DNA of 64,000 nt from Cricetomys ansorgei (taxonomy: Eukaryota > Chordata > Mammalia > Rodentia > Nesomyidae), in contig JAMJFZ010000199.1 in the NCBI GenBank assembly GCA_026225945.1, forward strand, positions 68,054,501 to 68,118,500, read 5' to 3'. Numbering within the stretch: the stretch's first letter is position 1; each line of letters begins with the position of its first letter. Of this stretch, positions 11,853-21,773 are shown in pieces. The notes below the pieces were generated by a model. The model ran no database searches and had not been told where the DNA came from. It saw only the letters and a program-made list of their open reading frames with translations. The position numbers and the translations under genes were made by a program.

Positions 11853-12010
11853 GGCTGGTGAGATGGCTCATCAGGCTACTACGCAAGCCTAATGAACTGA
11901 GTTCTATCCCTGGAACCCACTGTGAAGGGAGAGAACCATCTCTCAAAAGTCATCCTCTGGCTTCCATCTGGGCTATGGTACATACACACTAATAGTAATA
12001 ATTAATTATG
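11853..12010 (+). mobile_element. tRNA-derived SINE (B2/B3 superfamily)
   Basis: It starts 'ggctggtgagatggctcatc', a good A-box-containing tRNA-like head. It continues 'aagcctaatgaactgagttc' with a B-box-like 'gttctatccc', then 'ggagagaacc' and an ACAC/ATAAT tail. The orientation is opposite to the copy at 3588-3795. Confidence 0.75.
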
Positions 12011-12714
12011 ATGGTGATGATAAAACATTAAAAATCAGAATTCCCTGATCATAGAGGCAGTGTAAATAATGTTGACTTGGTTCATACAAAGTGCACAGAA
12101 TGGTCCCAGACCCAAGTAGGTCCAGTAAGTCTGATGATACACACCATGCTTATCTATAAAAAGTTGGTTGCAAAATTCCAACAGAAAAGGGAACAAGAGC
12201 ACCTAGTTTCTACTAGTTGGAATTACATCACGCCAACAAAATTTCACATGGAAGGCCATGTGAAATGAGCTCAAGATGTTAAAGATCTATGACCCTGGGG
12301 AAATAGCCGCAAACTGGACTCTTATTCCTTAAAGAATTACAGAAATTAATGGTGAAGATGGTGTATGTTTGTATGTACATATGTTCTGTGTATGCATGTG
12401 TGTTCATGTTTGTGTTTGTGTGTAGCTGTGTGTGTTCACGTCCACTGAACCTATGTAAGTACTAATGTTATAGCACTCGGCCTTAGGGAGGCTCCATGTC
12501 ACTTCTAGACTCCATAATTGTGCACAAAGAGAGTATGTAGCAACTAAAAACCACCCTTCAGGGCAGAGTCATTCATCTCTACGTAGATGAATCCAGTTCT
12601 TAGTCTGTAATCTGGGAATATCACCTGCCATATCCCCACCAGAGCTGCACAGAAGTCAGCAGCTGGAAACATAGCTGATTCATCAGAGACGCATACTTGC
12701 CAAATGTTTCCAAC
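12011..12714. other. Unassigned sequence
   Basis: It contains a loose TG-rich patch at about 12360-12440. It may include further degraded LINE sequence joining the L1 fragment on the right, but I could not support that. Confidence 0.4.
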
Positions 12715-13080
12715 CATTTCTGTCTGCAGATGACATTTAGAAATAGAAAATATGGAGGAATCAAAACCAGTAAAAATGATGACTAAGTTCAGGAACACTG
12801 CAGACATGAGATCAACACACAGTCGGTTATTTTTCTATGCACTGACAAGGAATGGTTTACAAAAAATAAAACCATTCACGTGAGTAAAGCAATATGTTTA
12901 ACACAAGCAATGAACTGACCACACACGGAGAAACTCAAACGTGTATTGACAAAATTAATTAGGGAAGACCTTAAATAACCATCAGTAGAAATCTGTGTCC
13001 ACAATCTAGCAGATTAAATATTGTTAAAGGACAATAACACTCAATGGAATGCATAGAGATTCTGTACAATCTGTATACTT
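12715..13080 (+). mobile_element. Ancient LINE-1 ORF2 fragment
   Basis: It contains the order seen in L1 ORF2 just downstream of the reverse-transcriptase core: a 'caacacacag...ttatttttctatgcactgac' block, then 'aaaataaaaccattcacg', then 'caaaattaattagggaagac' and 'caatggaatgcatagag'. It is heavily decayed and has no open frame. It is followed in the same orientation by an L1M-type 3' UTR. Confidence 0.7.
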
Positions 13081-13184
13081 ATATAATGATCTTTAAAATC
13101 ATATTAGGATAAACTCTATTTCTCAATCTCCAAGTGATTGAGTTGTTCATAGGTTCACCCTAATCTGCAAGACTGCAGAACCAG

Positions 13185-13470
13185 AAGGTATTTTTCCTGC
13201 CCACTGACCTGCCTATCCCCATCCCTCTTTCCTCTACCCCTCCTCAACCTCCAGAAACCATCTTATATTCTCATCTGCTCTGATATCAGTTCTGTCCATT
13301 ACTTACTGTCCTGTACCTGACTTACTTCACTTACTGTAATGATCTCTAGATTCATTCACATTGTCACAAATGATAGCTTTTGATATTTGGGGGCTGATAA
13401 TGGTCTACTGTACATATATTTGGTACCATCTTCATCTACTCATTCACTGGGAACAGTGCTTATGGCTTTG
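13185..13470 (+). mobile_element. Ancient LINE-1 (L1M-type) 3' UTR
   Basis: The order is characteristic of old mammalian L1 3' UTRs: 'cctctacccctcctcaacct', then 'gacttacttcacttactgta', then 'ttcattcacattgtcacaaa', then 'ctgtacatatatttgg' and 'gggaacagtgcttatgg'. It probably belongs to the same insertion as the ORF2 fragment at 12715-13080, with an internal deletion. Confidence 0.75.
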
Positions 13471-14072
13471 ATGTGGGGTGTCTCCCACAGGCTCTACTTG
13501 AACAGTTTGCCCCCAGCTGCTGCTGTTGTCTGAGAGGCTGTGGAACCCGGAGGACATGGAACCTTGGGGAATGGAAAGGTGGATTACTGGGATGGGCATT
13601 GATGGTTACAAAGTGACCTTACTTCTTGTCTGGATTCTGCTTCCAGATCCACCCAGATAGTAGGAAGCAGTCTCACACTTCTGCCAAAATAGCTGAGAAA
13701 TACTTCTGCCATCATGCCTTTCCCTACCAAGATGGACTGTCCCCTTAAACCCGAAGTTCTAAAACCATGGGTTGCAACCCATTTGGGGATCAAATGATCC
13801 TTTCATAGGGGTCACTTAATACCATCTGCATATCAGATATTTACATTATGATTCATAACAGTAGCAAGATTACAGTTATGAAGTAGCAATGAAAATACTT
13901 TTATGGTTGGGGGGGGTCACCACAACACGAGGAACTGTGTTAAAGGACTGCAGCATTGGGAAGGTTGAGAACCACTGCTTAAATCATGAGCTGACATAAA
14001 CCCTTCCTTCCTTATGTTGCTTCAAATCACATACCTGGTCGCAGCAATGAGAAAGGTACTAAATGCAGACAC
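13470..14072 (+). mobile_element. MaLR-like solo LTR split by URR1
   Basis: It runs from about 'tgtggggtgtctcccacagg' through 'gccatcatgcctttccctac' to 'gacataaacccttccttcct' and 'gcagcaatgagaaaggtac', a common rodent LTR arrangement in the forward direction. A 226-base URR1 element interrupts it; without that insertion the LTR is about 375 bases. It lies directly against the L1 3' UTR on its left. Confidence 0.65.
13752..13977 (-). mobile_element. URR1 hAT-Charlie DNA transposon
   Basis: A non-autonomous rodent hAT element. Inverted ends are 'gttctaaaacc...' on the left and 'ggttgagaaccactg' on the right. The internal core has 'tatttacattatgattcata' and 'cagttatgaagtagcaa'. Flanking 8-bp target duplications are visible, cttaaacc at 13744-13751 and cttaaatc at 13978-13985 (7 of 8 identical). 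Orientation is nominal, from comparison with the copy at 25574. Confidence 0.9.
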
Positions 14073-15654
14073 TTGAGCTGAGTCCCTCTAATGAACACCG
14101 CCAGTGGTGCTGTGGTGAACATGGAAGGACAGGTGTCTCCTCCACTGGCAGATCTCATTTCCTTGGGTGCACACTTGACCAGACCCGGCAGAAGAGATAG
14201 TGTGGGAGGATGACACTGATAAAATCATCTCGGACGCAGCACTGGGTGATAACAAAATGAGAAAGGAAATGCAATACCTGGCAAGAAGCACAAAAGTAAG
14301 ACTGGGACCCTCCATCATTTCTATATTGAAAGTGCCAGAAGAAGGAAATAAATGAGTGTTGACAAAGGAGATAATAACCAAGAATGTTCCAGAGAAAAAG
14401 AAGTTTTTAAAAGCATGGGCTTTCATATTAGAAGAGGGTATTGGAGTTCTAAGCAATAGGCATAAGTGTCAAGAAACTTTATAGCCTAAAGAGAAATGAG
14501 CAAGTCCTAGAAGCATTCCAGAGAGAATAGATGACCTACCAAGAAATGTGTCTGAGAATAGATTTCCCATCAGCAAGAAAGCAATCTCAGATGGAAATAA
14601 AATAATACTCCCAAGTGCTAAAGGGAGGTTACTGTCAACCCCAAAGTATATCGTAACTACACCAAAGTCTATGCGTGATGGAAAGTGCTGGTTGAATCCA
14701 TAACTCTGAAACCAGACCACATGGATCTTCCAACCAGCTGGGTAGCTTTATTTGTGTGATTCAGGGCAGGGTTTGCTTTGATTTTTCTGGCTGAAGACAA
14801 CCATCCCTTCTAGAAAGCTGTGAAAGCCGAGTGGATTTGTGTGCACAATGCTGTTTGGTACTAGAACCCTTATTTAAAGCTTAGCTACTGCTAGTTCAAT
14901 AACTATAACTGAACAATGAATACAGAAGACAATTGTAAAGTCATACAACATAAGAAAGCTTTTAGCAACAAGTATCAGTCAAAAATAATGAAAGAAAAAA
15001 ACATTAAAATAAAAAAATAGACGAAACCAACCAAAGGATTAAAAAATAAATAATTCACCTAAAATATACCACACATAGGACCTTGTTTATATCTTTGAGC
15101 GCAATATATGGCCTCAAATCTCATTAAATTGATTAGAAAATAGAAGAAAAGTTGCAATCTATAACTTTAATGGGTGATTTAATGTAAACTATTAAACAGA
15201 AGAAATACAGCTTAACAAATAAACCTGCACTCTACCTCTCACAGACTCACAAAAGCTACTCAGCGAATCTTTTGTATGGGGTCATGAATAAGACAGCACC
15301 ATTTAAAAAGTAAAACTAAGAGGAGGAAGCACTTATGCATGGAAATCTCAGAAGGAAACAAAGCCAAGGAAGCACGTGTGTGAGGCAATAGTTTAACAAC
15401 CTAGAGAAGTCAGAGTGAATCAACCGGGCAAACCACAGGGAAGGCAGAGAGCACCGATATTGTATTCCAAGGTGCCTTGCCTTGTTTCCCTCACTTGTAA
15501 AATACTGCAGCATTATATGCTACTTACAGATTGAAAATGGCATTAAATTCATTAGCATCGTGAGATGTGTCCCATTAGCAATGTGTGTGTGTGTGTGTTC
15601 GTAATGCTTCAAGGGGCTATAAATTCCAGCGGGAGCTAGATCATGAATTATTCA
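14073..15654. other. Unassigned, AT-rich in part
   Basis: 14080-14720 has some open stretches but no recognisable protein. 14880-15260 is A/T-rich with low complexity. A single-copy-looking AT-rich block with a (TG)n at 15583-15598 lies at 15510-15654. Confidence 0.4.
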
Positions 15655-15735
15655 CTACTATATTCCCATTTCCCTGTAATAGTGCCTGACATCAGGAGAG
15701 TGATAAATATTTATTGAACAGTGCAGTGAAATAGG
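15655..15735 (+). mobile_element. L2 LINE 3' end fragment
   Basis: 'gtaatagtgcctgacatcag' followed by 'gataaatatttattgaacag' matches the widespread mammalian L2 3' terminus (the 'agtgcctggcacatag...aataaatgtttgttgaa' pattern). It is a short fragment predating the rodent radiation. Confidence 0.65.
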
Positions 15736-16867
15736 AAGTAAAACGAGTCAGACACTAACCCTTGGAGACTTTTTCAAAGTCAAACAACTGGATTCTAATC
15801 CTGAAGTCTGTGATACCTTGACTGGACTCTAGAGGTCCGAGGTTGCACAGTTATGCTTTTCCAGGACACAAAATGAAGGTGGAAGCAACTGCTTTGTAAG
15901 GCCCTTTCAGGTCTTAGAAAGGTGACTGTGCTAACAGTTAAATTTCTCTGTTTTCCTCCCACTCTGGGAAACAGGTTAGACCCACAGGCTGCTACAGAAA
16001 AGCTGAAAGACTGAAACAGAAGAAAGGTCTTGCTTCATTCCTGCCTCCTCCCCCATGGAATTACTGGCCTGTCCCCATTTTCTATGAGCATTGTCCCACA
16101 AAGAGTTCAGCCTGGCAGGGACTTGTTCCTTCTCCAAAGAGAAGTTCCCACAAAGAAGTTCCCACTGAACCTTTGCAAGGCTGATTGACTGATTAGAACT
16201 TCGATGACTGTGGAGAGGTTGGAATGTTGCAGGTCCAGAGCTTAATTACAATGTATCTTGGGCTGTCTTTATCCCTTTAGTTGTCCCTTGCCGACCTCTG
16301 TGTCAAACCCAAAATCCTGTGACTAACAGATAAAATCTTTTGAAAATGTGTTAACATAGCAAAACCAAGGTTTCTACCAACCAAAAGGCTAAGAATCATC
16401 AGGCAACATCTGAGCTGATAGCCGAGATTCTCTGCTTGCTGTAAATATCTAGTTGATATTTCCATCACAAAAACAGTGAATCCAAAATTTTTAGTGTTCC
16501 TAATATAACTTTTCCATGTCTCTTCACTTCACAGATCTGAGCCCAAGCTAGGCAGCCCCATCTCCAGAAGTTGCCATGACCACTCTTTTCCAGTATGTAG
16601 ATTTCAGTGTGCATTATTCTAGTCTGTTCTTTTTTGTGGTGGGGCTCGGAAATGCTACCTTTGCAACGCCTAGCCTGTCCTTTCTATCCTCCCTATTGCT
16701 AAATCAACAACTTGAGACCTGAAGTCCTTATATTTAATGTGTGCTGTTCAAGTAGCTGCTGTGGCAGCTCTCTTGACAGGCTGGAGAAGGACAAAGGGCT
16801 AAGAAGGAAATTCTTGTCTGTATTACTTAAGCCCATTTGCATTGTGAGAACCTGAGAATGGGGAGAA
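15736..16867. other. Unassigned, includes dispersed-repeat copy
   Basis: It holds one copy (about 16090-16410) of an unassigned repeat whose second copy lies at about 27900-28205; see the separate entries. The remainder shows no exon or family. Confidence 0.45.
16090..16410 (+). repeat. Unassigned dispersed repeat, copy 1
   Basis: The block 'tggaatgttgcaggtccaga' and its surroundings ('ggctgattgac', 'acttc.atgactg', later 'ctaccaaccaaaaggctaag') recur in the same order and orientation at about 27900-28205. The family could not be named; size and spread suggest an old LTR. Confidence 0.6.
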
Positions 16868-16985
16868 GTTCCCAGTATACAGACAAGAAAATTAAGCTTG
16901 ACAGAGCTTGAACATCTATCTTAATGTAGGCTCTAGTAAGTGTCTGAGTCAGAATCAAATACAAGCCATTTCCAGGATGCCACCC
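16868..16985 (+). mobile_element. L2/MIR-type fragment
   Basis: 'cagacaagaaaattaagctt' followed by 'gtgtctgagtcagaatcaaa' resembles the 'cagatgaggaaactgaggc...cagagccaggattcgaa' segment shared by ancient L2 and MIR elements. The fragment is short and weak. Confidence 0.45.
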
Positions 16986-17035
16986 CATGCCCTGTTACAT
17001 ATTTTTATTCCAAAACTCATTGACCATTATTTTTT

Positions 17036-17262
17036 AAAGTATATTTATTTTTATTTTATATGTATGAGTGTTTTGCCTGTGTGTATATATATGTACCATG
17101 TGCATGCAGATTGATGTTCTCAGAGGTCAGAAGAGGGCACCATGTTCCCTGGAATTGGAGTTACGGATGCTTGTAAGTGGCCATGTGGGTGCTGGGAACT
17201 GAACCTGCCAACCTCTGCAAGAACAGTCAGTGCTCTTAATCGCTGAGCCATATCTCCAGCCC
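17036..17262 (-). mobile_element. B3 SINE
   Basis: The + strand reads 'gagtgttttgcctgtgtgta', then 'gaggtcagaagagggcacca', then 'gccatgtgggtgctgggaac', then 'cagtgctcttaatcgctgag', then 'ccatatctccagcccc'. This is the reverse complement of a near-complete B3 element, whose tRNA-like head (A and B boxes) lies on the right. It is well preserved. Confidence 0.9.
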
Positions 17263-18427
17263 CTACTAATCTATTTTAAGATAGAAATTCAAACTAGATG
17301 TTAAGTTAATTTTCGATGGTCTATTTCAGCAGAATACTGAATTAGATCAGTTTCTCCGTTCTTCTGATATGCTGTCCCTTTAAGTGACAATGAAGCCAGG
17401 CATGGTCAACTCTCCCTGAAATCTCAGTACCTGAGAAGCAGAGACAGAAAAGGGTGAACTCCAGCCTCCTTCCCATCAGGAAGAGTCTGGGTAAAAAATT
17501 AGAAACTTGATCAATTTGTGAGCTATCGAATCCAGATATGAGATGGCCTACAGTTCCTTCAGGACATCCACAAGGATGGTTTTTGGTTGATTGATTGGAG
17601 TTTATTTTTCCACTTTCTATCATTGGTGTGGGCTTCATCATCATGCAAGGAGAAGGACTACTTGGACTCTCACTAGCTTCTTACAAGATGCAGTGACATC
17701 TCACAGAACCTCTTAGCTCTCTTATAGCATCAATGAATATCTTCAGGAGGCTCATCTGACTGGGATGAGACCAGAAGTCTCCCCATGAGAAATAAGTACA
17801 CTCCCCTCGGGCTGTGGTGGAGTCATCTGTCCCTGTGACCCCTTGAAAAGCAAGTTTTCATTAGGACACACTAGCAAAAAGAGACCTCACTGCAAAATTA
17901 ACTAAGGGTTCCTCTTGGTAACCCCTGCTGCAGTGGGTACCTATGTGGACCGGTGGCTAGGGCAACTGTCAGGTAACAGTGGCTAAAAAATAGCAAGTCA
18001 TTGATTTCTTACAGCTTTCAGACCAGAGCTGGAAATCAAGCTGCTGACAGGGCCTGGCTCTCTCTGAAGGCTCTCCTTGCCTCTTCCAGTTTCCAGTGGC
18101 TGCAAACAACTGTAAGCTACGCTGCCCACATCCAATCTCTTACCTTATTGGCACACTGGCTAGATCTCCGTGTCAATCTCACCCTGCCTCACTCTGATGA
18201 AACACTTGTCGTGGGATTGAGGGCCCAGCCGGTAACCTAGGATGATCATAACCCAAGACCCTTAGGCAGCTATGTCTGTAAAAGCCTCTTTCCGAAAAAG
18301 AAACACTCATCTATCTGGGGGGCGGGCATGTGTATCTTCGATCTCAGGTCGGGAGAGGCAAAATTCTGGGTCACAGGACTCTTGTCAGGTAGTATATTTA
18401 TTTACTTGACTTATTTTATTTCTATGT
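17263..18427. other. Unassigned sequence
   Basis: No repeat or exon was recognised in this stretch. Confidence 0.4.
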
Positions 18428-18541
18428 GTATGCGGAGACAAGGTCTCTCTATATAGCTTTAGCCGGCCTAGAATCTCCTACGTAATCTGGGCTGGACTCA
18501 AACTTGCAGTGATCCTCCTGCCTCAGCAAGTGCTGGATTAG
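18428..18541 (-). mobile_element. B1 SINE, truncated
   Basis: 'ggagacaaggtctctctata', then 'ctgggctggactcaaacttg', then 'gatcctcctgcctcagcaag' is the reverse complement of a B1 body. It lacks one end. Confidence 0.75.
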
Positions 18542-20448
18542 GCAGTGTATTTGAAAGTTTTGTCAGTAGGAGAGCACCCTGTGAATATGTAGTAAATGTC
18601 GGCTGACTCTAAATCAGTTTACATACCTCTGCAGCCTCTGCTGGCACTGGACTCCCTGCACACTCTGTAATTTATAGGGGATTGGCAAAAGATAGCCCTC
18701 CCTTAGCCTGGACAGGAAGGATGTGAGCCAACAGGGGTCTGTGGCAATGGGGAGTTAGAAGCAGGGGAGAGCAGGGTGACCCAGGTGACAAGGCGATGGG
18801 CACAATGTGACCAGCACAGGGACAGAGAGTAGGGGAGGAGAAGCAGAGCACAGGATGCTCCCAGGATCTCTCTCTCTCTCTCTTCTTGCCCTTCCTTTCT
18901 CCCTCTCTATCTCCCTCCTTCCCCACCCCCTCTCCTTTCCCTAACCTGGCAAGGGCTATAAATAACCTGTATCTTCCTGTTAAGTAGCAACCCTGGGAAA
19001 GCAGAACACTTCTTCCTCTTGATAAAAACGACAATTTCATAACGGGTACAACTCTACAGACCTTACCTCCAAGCTTGTTTTTCTTCTAAGCGAACACATC
19101 AATCTTCCCAATCCTTCATTTTTCAAATAATGAGCCAGCAAAGTTTTCACATTACTCTATTTTCTGTTTCCCAAAGAAAGGGGATGTTGAAATTTCATAT
19201 CCAGAGTGCATACTGGGAGAAATTCTGAACAAGGATGGTGATGCTGTAGGAATCGTGCTGTTTGGGCCTTACCAAGAGGGAGTCTGAGCTGGGAGACTTC
19301 CATCACTTGCCCAAGGTCAAGGCCACAGTCCATGCTGGAAGGGAAAGATGCATGCCAGAAGCAATCGTTCGTGTCAAGTCCCTGATGGGAAGAACTTTCT
19401 AGAAACCCAGGAAGTCAGTAAGACTAAGAAAGATGACAAGTTTTTCCCCTTTCTGGGTCACCACCTCATGTCAAAAACTCCTCTGTTTTGTCCTTTAAAT
19501 TATTCCTAATACTCCTTATTCAATCTCATTTGCCAAGTAAAGGTTAGACCCTTACACTGTAAAAGGGTCATTATTCATGTTCTGGAGCCTCTGAGTAAGT
19601 GCCGTGAATCCAAAGTATGAAATAATAAGATCTATAACTTTGTCATCGATTGTACTAAATGTACCATTCATCACCATCCACTGACACAGTTACCACCCTC
19701 AAACCAGTCCCCATTACACTCACCTTTTTAAGGGCACTTTTTTCCTCTTTGCTGCAGCAGAAAGCCCAAACTCCAAAGTGACATGATGAATGGAAGGGGT
19801 CACCATACAAAAGAGCAACTTTGAAATAAGCAAGTGAAATCTCAGAGTCGCAACTCTGTCTTGCATCTCTATTCATTCCCAGGCTCTAACCGTTGTAATG
19901 GAACCCAAGAGAATGTCCGGATATAGGAGCCACCCAGAGAACAGAGTTGCTAGTGTTCAAATTCTGCCCACAAGGCAGGACACAACCCAGAGAACTTACA
20001 GGTCTTTCCTAGGCTGACTATTCATTTGGCAATGTTGATGGGTTGGAGATGTCTTCTATCACATGTCTAGAGGTCTCCATAATGCCACATTGCAAAACCA
20101 GACACTAAAGGTTTACCCCAGCCTTAAATGACAGCCACCCAGAGGCTTTTGGGAAACTGCACACAAAATAATTGCCTTGGCAATGGGCAATGGGCAATGG
20201 GCAATGGTAGCCACCACGGTTTAATCAGGGAAACTACAAGTGGAATATATGTGTGTCTAGTGTGAGACAAATGCAGACATCAGGGTATCTCAAAGGACTG
20301 GTTAAGAGTTTTAGGATGTGGTTAAGCAAGTTGAAAGCCTGCAAGGTGCCAAACCAGAGGAAGGGAAGATCACCACAGATGTGATACACAGCAGCCAAGA
20401 CTTCTCTCTCCAGAACAAGCTAAGTCCTTTCTTGAAGACTTTAACATA
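18542..20448. other. Unassigned sequence with simple repeats
   Basis: (CT)n at 18867-18882 and a heptamer tandem repeat at 20179-20207. Nothing else was recognised. Confidence 0.45.
20179..20207. repeat. Heptamer tandem repeat (caatggg)n
   Basis: Four near-perfect consecutive copies of a 7-base unit, 'caatggg'. Confidence 0.9.
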
Positions 20449-20662
20449 GTAGTGTTCAACCTTCCCAATGCAATGGCCCTTTAATACAGTTCCTCATGTT
20501 GTGGTGACATAAAATTATTTTCATCGCTACTTCATAACTGTAATTTTGCTATTGTTATGAATTGTAATGTAAATATTTGACATGCAGGTGGTCTTAGGTG
20601 ACCCCTATGAAAGAGTCATTCAACCCCCAAAGGAGTCACAACCCACAGGTGGAAAACCACTG
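20449..20662 (+). mobile_element. URR1 hAT-Charlie DNA transposon
   Basis: It begins 'agtgttcaaccttcccaatg', has the core 'cataactgtaattttgctat', and ends 'acccacaggtggaaaaccac' plus 'tg'. The layout is the same as in the other two copies in this window. Terminal inverted repeats are decayed and no target duplication could be recognised. Confidence 0.85.
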
Positions 20663-21152
20663 CCTTAGCTGATTAAGTCAGGCCCATCTAGGATAACAAC
20701 CTCGTGGACATTTGATAGCCTGTGCTTGTTATGGAATAGCCTCTGTACTTGTCCCCAGCTGCCTGTCTTGTGTCATCAGCGGGTGACCAGTGCTGATTTC
20801 CATATAACCCCAGTGGACTGTAGTCTCACTCTCTCTGTCCTTCTGTGTCTCTCACCCTGCTGTCCTGTCTTCCTACCCCCCTTTCCCGTTCTGTCTCTGT
20901 CTTTCTATTCTGCCACACAGTTTCTGTCCCTCTGCAGGGTCCTGTCCTACCCCAGACTCAGTGTCCCTCTTCCTTAAGAAATAAACCTTTGCTAAAACTC
21001 ACCGGTGTCTAAACTCTGTCCATCAAGCCCAAGCATTTGCAGTGCTTGGTACCCATACGAATCTCAGTTGCATCTCTCTAGATTTTCCTGAGTCACTGTG
21101 ACTGCTGCTCAACCTGAACAAGCCCATCCATCAATATGCTTTCATGGTAGCT
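20663..21152. other. Pyrimidine-rich unassigned sequence
   Basis: C/T-rich stretch at about 20820-20980. No recognised repeat or exon. Confidence 0.4.
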
Positions 21153-21204
21153 GGGTTCCATCTCAGTGGTAGAGCCCCTGCTTGGAATGTGTGACCAAGT
21201 TCCT
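21153..21204 (+). mobile_element. ID SINE fragment
   Basis: 'gggttccatctcagtggtag' followed by 'agcccctgcttgg' matches the 5' half of an ID element. It is truncated before the tail and abuts the LTR on the right. Confidence 0.6.
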
Positions 21205-21773
21205 GTATTAGTTACTCTTCTGCTGCTATGATAACCAAAAGCAAGTTAGAGAAAGAGGAGTTGATTTTAACTTATGGTTCCAAAGGGATAGAGACCATCA
21301 TATGACATGGAAGGCATGGCAATAAGCGGGCATGGTGGCAGAAGCAAGAATCTGTTGATCTCTATTTTTTTTTTTTTTTGGGTCTTTGAGACAGAGTTTC
21401 TTTGTGTAGCTCTGGCTGTCCTGCTGCCAGGCTGGTAGCAAACTCACAGAGATCTGTCTGCCTCTGCCTCTGCCTCCCGAGTGCAGGAATTAAAGGTGTG
21501 TGCCACCACTGCCTGGCTGGCTGATCACATTTTTACTCACACACAGGAAATGAGAGAAAGCGAGAAAGAGAGAGAGAGAGAGAGAAGGAAATGGAGTGAG
21601 GTTATAAACCCTCAAAGCATGCCCACCTCCAGTGACAAACTTCCTTCAGCAAGATTCCATCTCCTAAAAGCTCCACAACCTCCTCCAACAGGACCATTAT
21701 CTGGGGACCAGTTGTTCAAACACATGAAGCTAAGGCGGGGGAGGGGTCACTTCTCATTCAAACTACAACAGGT
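21205..21773 (-). mobile_element. MaLR-like solo LTR with B1 insert
   Basis: The + strand begins 'tgtattagttactcttctgc', continues 'gatttta' (reversed poly(A) signal area) and 'atggcaataagcgggc', and ends 'aacctcctccaacaggacca...cattcaaactacaaca'. TG and CA termini are present. A B1 interrupts it at 21362-21520 and a (GA)n lies at about 21565-21586. No convincing flanking duplication was found. Confidence 0.65.
21362..21520 (-). mobile_element. B1 SINE, near complete
   Basis: A T-run on the left (reversed A-tail), then 'gagacagagtttctttgtgt', 'agctctggctgtcct', 'cacagagatctgtctgcctc' and 'gtgccaccactgcctggc'. The last block suggests the 'caccaccgcccggc' B1 variant typical of cricetids rather than the usual Mus form. 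It lies inside the LTR at 21205-21773, so it is younger than that LTR. Confidence 0.9.

Noticed and set aside
14088..14456. Open minus-strand frame of about 122 codons, considered as a gene or L1 ORF1
   Set aside because: No homology recognised; no L1 ORF1 motif; no start context or splice sites that support it.
18672..19040. Open minus-strand frame of about 120 codons rich in Arg, Glu and Gly
   Set aside because: It is produced by a C/T-rich low-complexity tract; no domain, splice signals or conservation evidence.
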